Both the position numbers and the translations under genes were made by a program. 64,000 nt of DNA from Amaurobius ferox (taxonomy: Eukaryota; Arthropoda; Arachnida; Araneae; Amaurobiidae), in contig OX578136.1 in the NCBI GenBank assembly GCA_951213105.1, positions 69,177,230-69,241,229 of the forward strand, read 5' to 3'. Each line of letters opens with the position of its first letter. Position 1 is the first letter of the stretch. Below, in pieces: positions 36,480 to 49,205 of the stretch. The notes beneath the pieces are model-generated. The model did not search any database, was not told the DNA's origin, and saw only the letters and a list, made by a program, of their open reading frames with translations.

Positions 36480-38510
36480 CAATCTGGAGTTATGAAAAAA
36501 TCTTTAAATCTGTGTTAATACTTTAACGATGGTATTACAAGAAGTAAAGCGATCCATAAAGTTTGTAGGTTTAGTTTCAGAATTGATTTCAAAATTACTG
36601 CTTTCCTCTTCTCAGAACTTACCATTTTTGTATATGGAAAAATGTCAGATTTTGGCCATTCCTCACTAAGATACTTTAGTTCTTAGTGACTTTAGTTCTT
36701 AGACCAGATAGTTTCTTCTCAGCACTGGGACTTGACAAATTTTCTCACACTACAACCATGTGAAGGCAAGTCTACCAGATTAAGGATACCGTTAAGAATA
36801 CGTGATACCATTAATGAGGTTGACTGAGCGATCTAATATGCTTTATTTTATTCATGACAAAAGTGGCCCATATTTTATTCTTAGCCCAAAATAAGGCATT
36901 CATAGAATCGGATCCGTCATAAAACTGGAACGTTTTTACACTGCAGATCTTTCTTAAAAGAGTTTACTAAACAAACTCTATGCAACAATCCAAAAGTTCA
37001 AGTCTGGATTCTTTATTCCAGTTTATAAACTTTCTAGCTATTTCATCCGATACATTAGAGCCTTAATTTAATTTTTTACTTCAACAGTCTTGCATTAGAA
37101 TTTTAAGAATCAACGTCACTGGCCAAAGAAAACCAATGGGATCAAAAATCCTATTCGCTTCAGACACAAAATCGATAGTTTTGTCACAATAAGTCCTTCA
37201 AATTTGTTGTTCTACTATCAATTTACAGCAAAGGTTATCTTCAGCTATATTCCACTTCATACCGAGAATCGAAACCGAATTTTCATTATCTTCTGGGGTG
37301 TTACTGTGATTCGTTTTCGAGTGAGTCACACATTTTTAATTGGTTTTGGAAGCTGAGTTCGAATCGTTATATTTCCATTCTTGAAGATCAAATTTAGAAG
37401 ACATAATATCTCTAGATTGCTGAATAAACTTCCTCAAATCATTTTTCGTATCCAAACTTACGATATAGTTACCCATATACATGGCCTCTTTCAGTTTTTC
37501 AGCTACTTCTTGAAACTTGTCAGAAACGTCATCTAGATGATAATTTATTGTGGCTCCCAAGTGAAATAAATAGGCTAGACTTTACAATCAAAAACCATAC
37601 ATAGATGTCTAAATAATTGTGTTTGCTTAGATTTTCATTTTCCAACCAAAGAAATCTTAGGAGGTTTCGGTTATCTCCATTGATATTTATTTGTAAAAAT
37701 GCTTTTTGAATATCAGCCATAATTCCACATTTTCTCCAATTAATCCAAATTGATTAAAATCTTTGATATTTGTTCGATACAATTAAGACTGTTTTTGAGA
37801 CAGTTATTGAGAACAATTAAGAACACCTGTCTTTCACTTAGCTGAAGCGTCAAATACTGGGCTTATTTTAGCAGTAGCACATTCACATACTACCGGTTGA
37901 TGGGGAAGATAGTGACAATTTGTCACATCCATTTCAGTGTTGCTTACATATTCAATAACGTTTTCTTCTTATTATTCCTTAAAAACATCTTCTTAAGCTT
38001 CTAACAAGCATTTTGATTTCAAAGTTTTCACTGTAGACTTTAGTCTTCCTACTGCCATCAATCTATTATCTGGAAGGGGTCGATGACCTTCTAACCATGG
38101 GAGGGATACTTCATAACGTCCATCTGATTCCTTTTTCAACGATTTTAAAAAGTAATCCATTCTTCTTCTATTTCCCATTTAGTTTGATTTTCAGTGGGAT
38201 CTGTTATATCCATAGTAACTAATTCCCACAAATGCGTAATTCGTATATCTTTAGCCAACACGACAGTAACGATCAAATCTGTAATAGAGTCAGAAGTGAT
38301 ATTTTCTGTACGCTCTATTACAGTTCAACCCAATTTTGTTTCTATTGCTACTAGTTTGAATGGTAATCTTTTATAACATCCTGTTAATAGTGTGTCTGCT
38401 ACATCAGCTCCAAAGAGTATTTCAATCGGTTTTGCTTTCTTGTCATTTATAACAATTTTCATTTTAGATTGTCCTTTTAACAAAGGCTGTTGTGCAACAG
38501 GTGTCATAGT
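36480..38510 (-). pseudogene. BEL/Pao pol: protease end, linker, RT (broken)
   Basis: Collinear BEL landmarks are spread over several frames. They are 'PIEILFGADVADTLLTG' (38420-38370), 'DGRYEVSLPWLEGHRPLPDN' (about 38127-38068), 'HYLPHQPVV...SPVFDASAK' (about 37915-37840), 'DIQKAFLQININGDNRN' (about 37715-37665) and 'LGATINYHL'. The RT catalytic box reads 'YMGNYIVSLDT' (about 37480-37448). The family usually has Y-V-D-D/N here, so a catalytic Asp has become Gly. 'FVSEANRIFDPIGFLWPVTL' (about 37168-37109) closes the RT domain. A likely RNase H scrap with 'FYDGSDSMNA' follows. The enzyme reverse-transcribes element RNA in cytoplasmic particles; here it cannot. Confidence 0.8.
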
Positions 38511-38689
38511 TTCACAAATCAGTTTCTGTTCCAGTACCTCAAAATTACAATTATATATTTCAGATACGTTTGATTAATAAGCGCGCTAAGCTTTAAGATT
38601 ACAAATATCAGTTGTGTTACTACCGAATAATGAATGTTTTAAATTCTCTGTTTTAGTTGAACTATATCCTAACATTTCAGCCGTACTTT

Positions 38690-38760
38690 CGAAAATGTAG
38701 GATCATTGAGAGGCCGAATCTATAATTGTACAAACTTTCTTTCTCTTTCGGTTACCTCTT
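38690..38760 (-). pseudogene. BEL/Pao aspartic protease active-site remnant
   Basis: On the minus strand 'TLRGNRKRKKVCTIIDSASQ' is followed by a TGA where Arg or Trp would be expected and then 'SYIFESTAEMLG'. The DSAS motif matches the D-S/T-G/A active site of DUF1758-type retropepsins. This is the segment between gag and RT. Confidence 0.65.
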
Positions 38761-39039
38761 AAAGTGATAACTAAAGTTTGCAACAGTACATGAGGTGCAA
38801 TAAATCGACAGGTTTGCAAGAGTTTCATCTTGTCCAGAACATCGACCAATTTTACTTCCCGTTTCAGAAGAAATATTTTCTTTGCTTTTACTAAATATTA
38901 CATTATGCAGTTTTTCCCAATTACGATAATATATTCTTGTCCTACAATCAACTGAAATATGATTAGGTTTCAAAAATAGAAAACAGACACCTCCCTTTGT
39001 GACTGCCTGTCTTCAATCTTCATACGACAAATTTTGAAC

Positions 39040-40258
39040 TTGTTTGCAGTCAGCGCTAGAATGTGAAGATTTGGCTCAAAATACACATGATTTATTCACT
39101 TTAGGCTTTCGCCGATCAGCCGTAAAAAGTTCTAATTCCGTAGGGATATTCTTAATTTGAACTTTAGGAGATTTTATCGGATATTTTTTACTTTGAATAT
39201 GAAATCCAAAATCACTTCTAGCTAGAGTGTTTTTTTCTTCACCTACAATTTCACTCCGAAGAAATTTCATTAAACATTCAAGCTTATTCAAACGTTCAGA
39301 TTTCAATTCGCATTCTCCGTTTCCATCTTTTCCATTTTTCAATTCTATAGAACTCAAATATCATTCCCATATTCTTAAAAGGTCTGTCGGCAAATATGAC
39401 TCGGTCAATGGATAAAGCATAGATGCGTATTTATTACTCGTTACACCTAGCATTTGTAGCGCTCTTAAATGTGTTTCTATGTTATCATATATTTTAACTA
39501 AAGGTAGCTTCTGACTTTAACCTAAATAATTATTGAAACCTAAAACTAAAAGTTCTCTCACATACACTTCAACTAATACATCTTCTCGTCCAAAATGAGC
39601 TTGTAAACATTCTACAGCTTGGGAATAATTATCTGCAGCTGGAGGAAATGATTCTACAATTTCCCTCGCTAGCGATCCCTTCAGGGTGGATGGTAGAAAG
39701 TATTGAAACTGGATTTTCATGAATTTTAATAAACTGTCCCTAAAATGAAAGCCATTCCTTCAATCGACAATCAAATTCTTTTAACTCTATCTTGGGTAGC
39801 TTAAATTTTCGTTTCGATGTGTTACCTCCGGTTTCTATACATGATAGATTAGAATTATTATTACTACTATCAAATATTTCAAGTTTTACTTTGAACCTAA
39901 TAAATTTTTCATGATACTGTTCGATCGTGTCTACTTTGAACTCAGTAAATTTTTCATGATACTGTTCTTTCGTGTCTACGTTTTGATCCAAACTTTGCTG
40001 GTCGCATGTTTCATATTTTTGAAGCAGATCCAGAATTTTATGATCTAATTCTTTTATGCTCTTATATTTTCCCTGCAGCTGAGTGAGCCAAACTGCATAC
40101 TGTTCTGATAAGTCAATCTGTTTGCTTAACTCATCATATAATCGGTGGATAAATTTTGTAAATGAACCACGGTATGAGCCTATTAATTTTATTTTTGCTT
40201 CCATTGCAACTAATAATATAGGACCGCGAATTAAACAAAACTTCGGCCTATATTTCAC
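39040..40258 (-). pseudogene. BEL/Pao gag (broken)
   Basis: The N-terminal part, 172 codons open at 39740-40258, has the coiled-coil-rich gag start and ends 'LPKIELKEFDCRLKEWLSF', a typical DUF1759 entry. The frame then shifts to 39517-39720 ('FPPAADNYSQAVECLQAHFG', then 'REDVLVEVYVREL'), and again to 39076-39357 ('LECLMKFLRSEIVGEE'). The zinc knuckle at about 39090-39040 has TGA where a second Cys is expected after 'SCVF'. One oddity is a 17-residue direct duplication at about 39975-39885, 'VDTKEQYHEKFTEFK' followed by 'VDTIEQYHEKFIRFK'. Gag forms the particle that holds the RNA. Confidence 0.82.
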
Positions 40259-40559
40259 AAGCTCTAAATATGTATCTTTCTTATGTACCAGAACTTGGGC
40301 AATTCCGTGCTAGGTAGCCATTATATTTAAATATCTTCACAATACTGGTTAATCAGTGGTTAATAACTATTGTAGAATAAACTTACCTGTAATACATATT
40401 CAACAAATATATTACTTTTCTTACTAAGTATCTATCGGCTACAATGATCTTATGTAAAATATAAACATACGCAATCATCTCAACTGAAAGTAAATTTCAA
40501 AATCACTTAGATACTTTGCTTCAAATGTGGAATCTTCTATTCAAAATCTCGACGTCCCT

Positions 40560-40918
40560 GTTCTAACGCCATGCAAAGAATAGAACTTCACATATTCTTA
40601 CGGAAAAACACTTCCATCTGGTAACGCCGGGTGATAATCCGCAGAGTCAAATAAAAATAACGAATTACACAAGAACACATAACTCATTATGACGAAGGGA
40701 AAACCAATTTTAATGCTGCATCAAAACGTCACTACATATTCTGTCGAGTTCCAATTTCAAACTGCCCCTGAATCTACAGGTTCAGTTTCCTTTAATGCCA
40801 TGCGCATGCGCATTCTCAGATTTTGTGGCATAATTCGTCTTTGTCAGATTCGAGCTGTGAGGAATTATAGAACACATTAATTCTCCCTCTGAGTAAAAAA
40901 TCAAGAGTTCACAACACA
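40560..40918 (-). repeat. BEL/Pao long terminal repeat (5' LTR)
   Basis: Partner of the repeat at 35971-36319. The well-aligned part is 40600-40918, ending 'gagttcacaacaca'. It would hold the element's promoter. I could not match a target-site duplication with confidence. Confidence 0.75.
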
Positions 40919-41358
40919 CGTTATGTCCCCTGGCCCGTAATTAGTCAGTTGTCTTATATTTCTAATTGGATGGTCCGGTGTAGGATTCTTAATGGGGCTG
41001 GAAAGCCCCCCTTGGGAATGAGGACATTCCCAAGTCCCCTCTGTCATGATTTCACATACCTTGAAGATATCGTAAATATTGCAACTATATTCCAAATATT
41101 GCAACTACATAGAACTGTCTTGCTTTGAATCCCCAACATTGTATGTATTCGGACTAGTTGGTCACTTCATTACTATTAATTCCTCACTTACTTATAATCC
41201 TTTTTTGTAAATTACTTATTTTTTCCTAACGTTTGTAAAACCCATTTCGAATTTTGAAGAAAAATAACTATTTCAGTAACTCAGTGGGCCATTATTTGGT
41301 CAACCGTACATCGGTGGTTCGATTTCCCACTGAAGCATTGAGAGTTTACACAATTTTA
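40919..41358. other. Spacer, no gene seen
   Basis: G/C-richer segment around 40930-41045 with no recognised content. The last ten bases form the left flank of the SINE. Confidence 0.4.
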
Positions 41359-41739
41359 GACGGCCGTACCGTGCTGAAAACACCGGTTCTCGTTAGATCA
41401 CCGAAGTCAGGCAGCATCGGGCGCGGTTAGTACTTGTGTGGGTGACCACCTGGGAACACTGCGTGCTGTTGGCACATTTCGGGCGCGGTAGCTCGGTGGT
41501 TTGCGCGCTGGATTTGCACGCTGCCACAACTGCCGCCGTGTTCATGCGGAGTACGATCACGTTAAACATGTGGGTCCGTAAGTCCTTCCGAGAGGTTGGT
41601 GGTAGGGGAAGGAGGGTACGGTCCCTGTGGATGCCTCCCCCACTGGGTTCCGGTCTAAATTGGGTGGCACTTCCCGGCCGTCTAAACAGATACTTTACAA
41701 CTTTCTGGTAAGTCGGACGGTCTGGGTCTCAAGAACAAT
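41359..41739 (+). mobile_element. Composite 5S-rRNA/tRNA SINE, near complete
   Basis: Head at 41359-41477: 'caccggttctcgttagatca', 'gcatcgggcgcggttagtac', 'tgggtgaccacctgggaac', 'gctgttggca'. The tRNA box A-like 'TAGCTCGGTGG' follows at about 41491-41501, then the body with 'ccttccgagaggttggtgg' and the tail 'ggtctgggtctcaagaac'. A short 'aatttta' flanks both sides (41352-41358 and 41740-41746). A 91-codon frame over it (41436-41711) is a by-product. This copy and 19662-20046 are very similar. Confidence 0.92.
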
Positions 41740-41746
41740 AATTTTA

Positions 41747-42558
41747 TCAAGGAAGTCATTAATATTTAAAGTTTGAAGTTTTTACCTAAAGTTATTAATG
41801 CTATTACTTATTATTACTTTATTATTTAATGTTATTAAACACGTTGTCTTATCTCGAAACAGAAAAATTATTAATAATTAAGTTTTTGATGTTAATTTAG
41901 GGAATACATTTATAACAGGCGCATACGAATTTTTTTAACCCTGCAAGTTAGATGAAGTGAATAACCAAAGCCAGAATAACACCGAATTCGAAATTTTCTC
42001 ATGAACGGCAAACATCAAATAAGATGACAGTTTCGCTGAACAGGGTGCTATCATGTATAAAAAGTAGCTGGGAGGGAGGTCAAACATATCAGAAATTCCG
42101 TGCCTGAAATCCGTATGAGGAGCATTAATATAGAAAGGAAGTTATTAGTAGCTGAGTGGACGTAGCTCAATAGTTAAGAAGAAAGAAAATGTTTCTTTTT
42201 TCAGTTGAAATGCATACATTGTTTGACAAAATATGGTAAAATAAACAAGTACATAGAAAATGAAAGCTGCTTTACTAAACAAAATACATGTAAAATACTT
42301 CGAAAGCTTCTGAGGGATTAAAATAGAGTTCAAGTCAGCGAAAAGTGAATCCTATATTCGACTCATGATTTGAATTAAATAACTCATGGTTTGAATTAAA
42401 TAGCCCTTGGAGTGATATTTTAAACTAAAGCTATTTTTTTACCCCGGAGCAAGTTCTTTAAATTTATAATATAAAACCTGCGATTTGGAAAGGTAAAAAC
42501 AACAATTTTTAACTCTTTGCATTTACTACAAACATAGTATATAAAATGGCAGATCCGA
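41747..42558. other. A/T-rich spacer, no gene seen
   Basis: No coding region or RNA gene recognised. Confidence 0.4.
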
Positions 42559-42559
42559 A

Positions 42560-44824
42560 GAATAAAACATCCTGGCCCTTTTTGTAAGCAAATTTACAAA
42601 AAGTTTGGAATTGAATCAATATATGCAAAATAAAAGCGTTAAAATTGTATGGCACCCGTACTACTTATATACGTGAATATTAGAAGATATAACATGTATT
42701 AGTAGATTACATGTATAAATTGAGAATTTCAATAAACCCTTAATCTTTAAATCTGAAGGCAGTAATTGATTTCAATATATGCAAAATTTAAAGTGCTAAA
42801 ATTATATGGGAAGATATACCCGTTCTACTTGTGTCGTACATTAGGAGATATGTCCGAGTGTTAGTAGAATATTACCCGTATTACAATATGAGTCTCAATC
42901 TTTGCCAAAATAAAACAGATGACGTTTTAAATTGAAAATATAAATAATCCCCGTAATCTTCATATCAGAAGGCCGTACTTGATTCCAATATATGCCAATA
43001 TATCTGTACTACTTATATTCTCGTAGATTAGAAGATATATCCGTGCATTTGTAGAAGATGTCTCATACAACGTACCATATATGAGTTTCAATAATTTTTG
43101 CCGCAATAAAACAATGACATAATAACTTGAAAATATCAAAAATCTCTGAATCAATAATCCCCGAAAATATCAATAATAATGTTTAAACCTGAAGACCGTA
43201 ATTGATATTATCCAGTCAAAAATGCAATGGCAATGATATTTATTTTATATACATATTTTTATTATCCAAATTTAAAGATTTTTAAAAGTCGTCTTCCACT
43301 TAAGCGCATTGAATTTAAATCCGTTTCTAAGCGACATGATATCATTTGCTTTAAATAAATTGCTGGAAAAAATATCGTCTGAATAATGCTACCTCTATGG
43401 AAGATTTGGCGGCATTGTCCTCAATTTAGCGACATTAAAAATATCGCTAAATTCAATCCCAAGTGGCACTGTAGAACGGACAGTCGCACTTAGCGACAAG
43501 TTGACGAAACATCATCACGATGCTATCCAAAAACAAAGCACAATTAATTTCATTTATTTAGTGCAATTTTATCAATTTCGAGATATTTTTATGGATTTCC
43601 AAACATTTTATCAATTTGGTGACATTTTATAAATTCGCTAAATGTGTTACTAATAGGATGGTTGGACTGACAGACAAATTCTAACGAAACATCATTTCAG
43701 TGCTTTCTTCTAACAAAGCAAAATAATTTTCATTGAATTGCGTAGGTTTTAACAATTGGCGACATTTCCGTCATTTTGCAAAAAAGAAAAGATGCAAAGT
43801 TAGCGATATTCCGCCAAATTCGTAGTTCTGAATTTTCAGATCTCAATAAAACATCCAGATACCGTTTGTAAAAACTAAATGGAAACACTAAAATTTTATT
43901 AGAAGATGTACCCGTTCTACTCTTTTTCAGTTTCAACAATCGGCTAAATGAATTTATTGGCTAAACACAATATATGAGTTTATTACTTAAACACAATATA
44001 TAAGCTTGGCCAAACTAACCAACACTCTTTGCCAAAATAAATGAAAGTGATGTTCGCAGTCCGCAATTAATATAATTAAAGGAAAAATCAAACTATCCAC
44101 TTATAAGATACTATATTTTTATATCCATTTATTTAATATTCAAATCGAAAAAATAATAATAAACATTAACAAACACATTTAATTTAATTGCGTTGTCGAG
44201 CAACATGATATATCCTCATAAAATTCTAAAAATTAATTAGGCATTTTGATTTCTTAATACTTTCATCGTTGAGTAAAAGCTTGTGAAAAATAAACCATGG
44301 TGATAGATTTTCCATTTAAATTCATGTTTTCAAACAATTCATGATTTCAGAAAGGGACTATTTTACGCAAATATTTGCCAGAAAACTCAGATATAAAATT
44401 TTAATTCATTTTCATGTTTTAAACAAACGGTTTTCAACCTTTTCGTTTGGAGGAACCAGGGAGTTTGAGAGTAGAACTCCTAGGAAAAAGTTGCGTTTTC
44501 AATTAATATCTTGACAACCCCTGATCTTAGGAACTCGACACAAGCACTAAATTTAAGCTGCACTATTTCAAGGCTATCCACAAAATTTCATTAAAGTCGG
44601 TTCAGCCTTTCTCCCGTGATGATGAGACAAACAAAAGTTTCGTTTTTCACTAATATCTCGAGAACGACTGGTCGTAGAAGCCCAAAACATAGACTAAATT
44701 TTAAGTGGGACTATTTTAAGGCCAACCACAAAATTTCATCATATTCGGTTCAGTCGTTCTTCCTTCAAGCAGATAGACTGGCAGGCAGACAGACAGACAG
44801 ATTTTTAATTTTATTTATATAGAT
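42560..44824 (+). repeat. Dispersed A/T-rich repeat R3, copy b
   Basis: 42560-43330 and 43610-43870 are collinear with copy a at 24955-26200. The right part (44430-44824) has repeated 'ggttcagcctttctcccgtg' / 'ggttcagtcgttcttccttc' blocks, a gacagacagaca run at 44779-44800 and ends 'tttttaattttatttatata'. This is a common layout for unclassified arthropod repeats. Non-coding. Confidence 0.6.
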
Positions 44825-45470
44825 ATAAGACATATGTTTCGATGATGTCTGTGTGCTTATTTGTGTCTGTGGTCTGTTTGTCTCTCCGTCTGTCTGTATG
44901 TATTATGATATGATAGCTATCGAACAAATTGAGCCAATTTTGGATTTTGATATATTTCGTGCTTCGAGCCCACTAAAGGTTTTAAGAAATAAATTTAAAA
45001 GGGAGAATGACAGAAATATATGTATAAAATGAAAATGGTATCATTTGTAGACGTGGTGTAAACAGCGTTTAAGTCAACTCCATGATCATGTATTTAAGGT
45101 ATTTTTTTAACCACTGATGTCAGTAGTGACGCTATTTTGATGTCGAGATAAAACACAGTTATTGATGTCGTTTGATAACCTAAAGATTAAGACTTGTATT
45201 CGACTATTTGTTAGCAGCTTATCGATGAGAATCTAAAACAAAGTAAGAATTTTATAAGAGCATCAACTCAGTGACATATATTATCTAGACAAAATAAATT
45301 TGTTGAACAGAATTTTTTATTTAATGATTATTGTGATTATAAATTTGCCTTTCAAGAACTTAGTGTTATTCCTAAAAGAATGCTGCACATCTCTATTTAT
45401 TTTTCAAAACGTCAACTGCGTGGGCATCAAACTTACGAATCTTCTGAATTCCATGGGAGTAACTTTTATT
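44825..45470. other. Spacer, no gene seen
   Basis: A ctgt-rich stretch at 44850-44900, then A/T-rich unique sequence. Confidence 0.4.
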
Positions 45471-45472
45471 CT

Positions 45473-45700
45473 TCAGACCGTCTGACTTACCCGAATATGT
45501 AAGATATCTGTTTGAGTGGTCAGGACAGTCCACCCAATTCAGTGCCACCCAGGATCAGAACCCTAAGGGGGACATTTACAGGACTGTCCTTGCCACCAAC
45601 CTCTCGGAAGGACTTTTGACCCTACAGATTTTAAGTGCCTGAACTCCGCGTACACATAGGGATAGTTTGAGCAGAGCTGGGACTCGAACGCCTTTCCTAG
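45473..45700 (-). mobile_element. Diverged relative of the 5S/tRNA SINE
   Basis: On the plus strand 'agaccgtctgacttaccc', 'ccacccaattcagtgccaccc' and 'accaacctctcggaaggac' match the body of the composite SINE in inverted orientation and order. The far end has a box B-like 'gggactcgaac' instead of the 5S head, so this may be a tRNA-headed sister family sharing the same tail. Confidence 0.65.
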
Positions 45701-46205
45701 GCGTTTTCCCCCCCTTTGCTCTTACTGAATGGTTCACAATGTTTTCCATATGAAATCCTTTAACCATATCTGCTGACCTTATATTCTTACTCTATATTGA
45801 TATATTTGTGCAGCAAACACAAATCAATCACTTTCGTCTAACCATCAATTTGATTTTCTTTAAATGAAAATTCTTCTATTTATTAGAATTTTTACGTGAT
45901 ATTTAGTTATTGGAAATAACTAAAATGCACCAATTTACACTTTAAATATAGTATAATAATGATTATATAACAGGATTTTCAAAACTGTATTACATTAACT
46001 GGTAAATTTGCTGCTATAGCTTACACTATATGCTCAGAAAACTAAGATAATCTGAATTATTTTGCCAAACGACACTTTGTGAAACGAATAATTCATTTTT
46101 TGAAAAGTTTGGTGATTTAATGAAATTTTATAATGCTACTATAATAAATGATATATTCTATTTTTATTAGGTGGTTTTAATTGCACTAAAGTTTAATTCA
46201 ATAAT
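45701..46205. other. A/T-rich spacer, no gene seen
   Basis: No coding region or RNA gene recognised. Confidence 0.4.
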
Positions 46206-47452
46206 TAAAAATGACTTTAATAAAATGAAATTTTAGTATGTTTTTAAGACGGTCTGTGGGACATATGGGAATGTAATTGAATAATATCACCCAATTAATT
46301 TTGGATTGAATCCGGGTTGAAAAAGTGAAATACATTGAACCCTATAGGACCTAAGTCTTCAAACATGTTTTAAGCGAATTTAAAATGACTTTAATAAAAT
46401 GAAATTTTAGTATGTTTTTAAGACGGTCTGTGGGACATATGGGAATGTAATTGAATAACATCACCCAATTAATTTTGGATTGAATTCGGGTTGAAAAAGT
46501 GAAATACATTGAACCCTATAGGACCTAAGTCTTCAAACATGTTTTAAGCGAATTTAAAATTCACAAATTGCTTCGAAAATTTTAGGTAATATTCAAATTA
46601 TCCCATAAAAAAATCAGCGAAATATGCTCAGTAGTTTATTAAATAAAAATAAAAATAATAATTGCACCCATATTATATGAAGAGATCGCGCGACCCACTT
46701 CAAAATAAAATATGGCATAAATCTTGTGTCGAAATCGGGATTTTTAAAGTTATTTTTAATTTTTATTTAGTGTTGTATCCGTCCTAAAACTGCTTTATTT
46801 ATTATTTTTTTCTGTGCATTTATATACTGCGCCAACGCACTTACATTTTTTCGTTTAAATGATCACCACACTTTGATTATTTCTGCAACGGAGCTTAATT
46901 TTCACGTACGGAGAATGTAAACACATCAAGCTATAAGATGAGTTGTATAAGAATTGCTGAACTTCTTTAACGCAAAATTATTTAGTTTTGAAGTCTGCAA
47001 TATAGCTGATATGAATGAAACATACATTGATTTCACATAGAGAAGCAGACGATTCTATATTATTGCTTTTTCCATGAAGTTTTAAGCATGGAGTTAGAAA
47101 GTACTTTTACCTCTATGATTTTAAGTTTTTAATAAAAATATGTTATTGTAGTATTATGATAATTTTAAAAATATCGCCGCTGAATGAAAGGAGTGGAAAA
47201 AAGTTTATGAATGAAATATTCACTGCTTTTATATAGAGAGTCAGGCTATTTATATATCGATGAAGTTATTTGAATAAAGTTCATTTGTTTTCGATGAAGT
47301 TTTCAAATATAATAAATTATTGTAGTATTGGGTTAAATTTAAAAATGTCACCGCTGAATGTATTGCATTTTAGAGATATTTACATAAAATTGAATTTCAG
47401 TTGGAAAGTGTTTCATAATCAATGTTTTATGCATTTTTGATCTCTGTTGTTA
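46206..47452 (-). mobile_element. TTAA-type element, copy F, truncated and internally duplicated
   Basis: The TTAA/hairpin end with the TGTC run is missing; the copy starts at 'aaaaatgactttaataaaatg'. A 174-bp segment (46208-46381) is immediately repeated (46382-46555) with only a few differences. The other end is recognisable as 'tttcataatcaatg...tgatctctgttg'. It is more diverged from A-E than they are from each other. Confidence 0.75.
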
Positions 47453-48785
47453 TGTTTAATATGGCTTATATTTTTAGATAAATTGAACGGTCGGATCCAA
47501 TAATTTTATGTCGATTTGCCTTGTTTACTGAAAAGTAATATTTAGCACAAAATAAATAAAATTTTATTTATCTACGCATTGATAGTTATAACGAGACTAA
47601 AAACCCCTACACTTAATTGAAAATAAACATTGATTTATATTGCAAAAAAATGAAATGGTTGAGTATTCGGTCGAACGTCTTCTTTTGCTGATCCACTATT
47701 TATGAGTATTTTAGAGAGTACCTAGAAACTATGATTAGGATATATTAAAAAGGAATAAAATTAGAATAGATTACTACTTCTCTAAATGTTTTAATTTGAA
47801 ATCTGCGTAGAGATATTATGTCAGTAATATAGCATTTCCAAATATAGTACATGCAATCTACCTTGTGACCTGTGTTGTACGTCGCATTGTGTTCAAATGC
47901 ATGGGATCAAGATATTACAATGGCGACACCCATTTGTCTCCAATTGAGATATTATTCTATTTGACTATTTAATGCTTTATGAGAGTCAGATTGAACATCT
48001 GCCTATATAACAATGTCCACAAGCAGATAAAACCTGGTATAGTGTAACGAGCTTACGCTATTGTATAAAGAGCTTATAGTTAGGGCCGATCATTCATGGC
48101 CGTCCCTTGACCGCCACCAATGTGAGTAGAGCAGTTGAAGCCCAAAAAATTTAAGAAATACAGAGAAGAAGCTGTGCAGAGCATCAATGGACGAAATCGG
48201 TATCAGTTATGAAAATAGGAATTAGTGTGCATCAGAGAATCAAGTGTCGTGATAAGGAGTGTGCTTACTAACGCCTTCTTTTCACTGAAGAGCACAAGCG
48301 TTGAAAGAGTGATTAAAGGATTAAATAGCCAATAGCAAGGTAACGTATGCCAAAGAAATCATTTTTTTTAAACGTCGACAAAACTCTTCAACTTTGTAAT
48401 TTGTTGCTTTTTTTGTTTATTTCGTTTTGCTGCAGAGTTCATTATACTAACATTTTATATTTTATTATTTTCAGATATCTGTACATACCTAGTATGTAAT
48501 AGATACCTAGTATATGTACTACTTTTGGGAATGCATACGTAAACAGACACCTAGATTATGACAGAAAAAAATAAAAACATTTAGATCCTTCCATAATTTA
48601 ATATTTAGAGAACTTTTAGTCCGAATTTCTAAATTTTTATCTGCCATGTATATTTTAATTAGATTTGATTTATGCCGCAATAAAAAATGAATTTATTTTC
48701 AGTTATAGTTACAAGTTACAGAATCGTATCATATTTATACATTTTCTCCCATAAGTTTCTGAGATCTGCACGAATAAAAAGATAT
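47453..48785. other. Spacer with an unclassified repeat shared with 24340-24720
   Basis: No gene recognised. 47880-48300 is the second copy of the repeat described at 23852-24950. Confidence 0.4.
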
Positions 48786-48787
48786 CA

Positions 48788-48925
48788 CTATTTCAGTCAC
48801 GTTTCCATTTCTACGTCACCATATTCGTTTTGCGTTTCATCCTTTCCAAAAGCAATTGGGAATATATCGAGCCCCGAGGAAATTGGATGGCTAGAGATTA
48901 TGTGTGACTGGATTATTTTTTAAAG
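48788..48925 (+). repeat. Dispersed repeat R4, copy 4
   Basis: 'tttcagtcacgtttcc', 'aatatatcgagccccgagga' and 'gtgactgga' match copy 1 at 13160-13320 in order. Confidence 0.6.
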
Positions 48926-49205
48926 TACGTTGCGTTTTAACCTTTTCCTTCACCTGGACTTTATATTAAACTTTAGTTACAAAAACTTGGATAAGGGAAA
49001 CGCATGGGTTGCACAAAATATACTCATGTTTGTTTTGTCTTCATTGCATTGGGCTTTAAACATGAGAGCAGTATTATTTGGATGTGAATGATAATGGGAT
49101 GTACGCGTCAAAGTATTTGGTGTTAATCATTCTTAGTGTCAGATTAGAGAGCTAATCATAGTCGCATTTTCCCCTCTTGTAATGATGTTACAATTTCCAT
49201 ATGTA

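Larger units (their letters stand above)
36320..40559 (-). mobile_element. Decayed BEL/Pao LTR retrotransposon, internal region
   Basis: Between the two LTRs lie, in transcription order from right to left, gag (40260-39040), a retropepsin-like segment (about 38750-38325), the pol linker and RT (38180-37080), and a short RNase H/integrase-proximal remnant (36950-36480). The internal region is ~4.2 kb, while intact BEL/Pao internal regions are usually longer, and I see no integrase core, so a deletion on the pol 3' side is likely. Many stops and frameshifts confirm that it is dead. Confidence 0.82.

Noticed and set aside
41359..41477. Functional 5S rRNA gene
   Set aside because: The 5S-like head carries substitutions, lacks a terminator T-run after position ~120 and continues straight into the SINE body. 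The sequence is flanked by target duplications.
41436..41711. 91-codon open frame, and the similar 71-codon frame at 19742-19957
   Set aside because: Both are readings of the 5S/tRNA SINE body. Their similarity reflects SINE copies, not a gene family.
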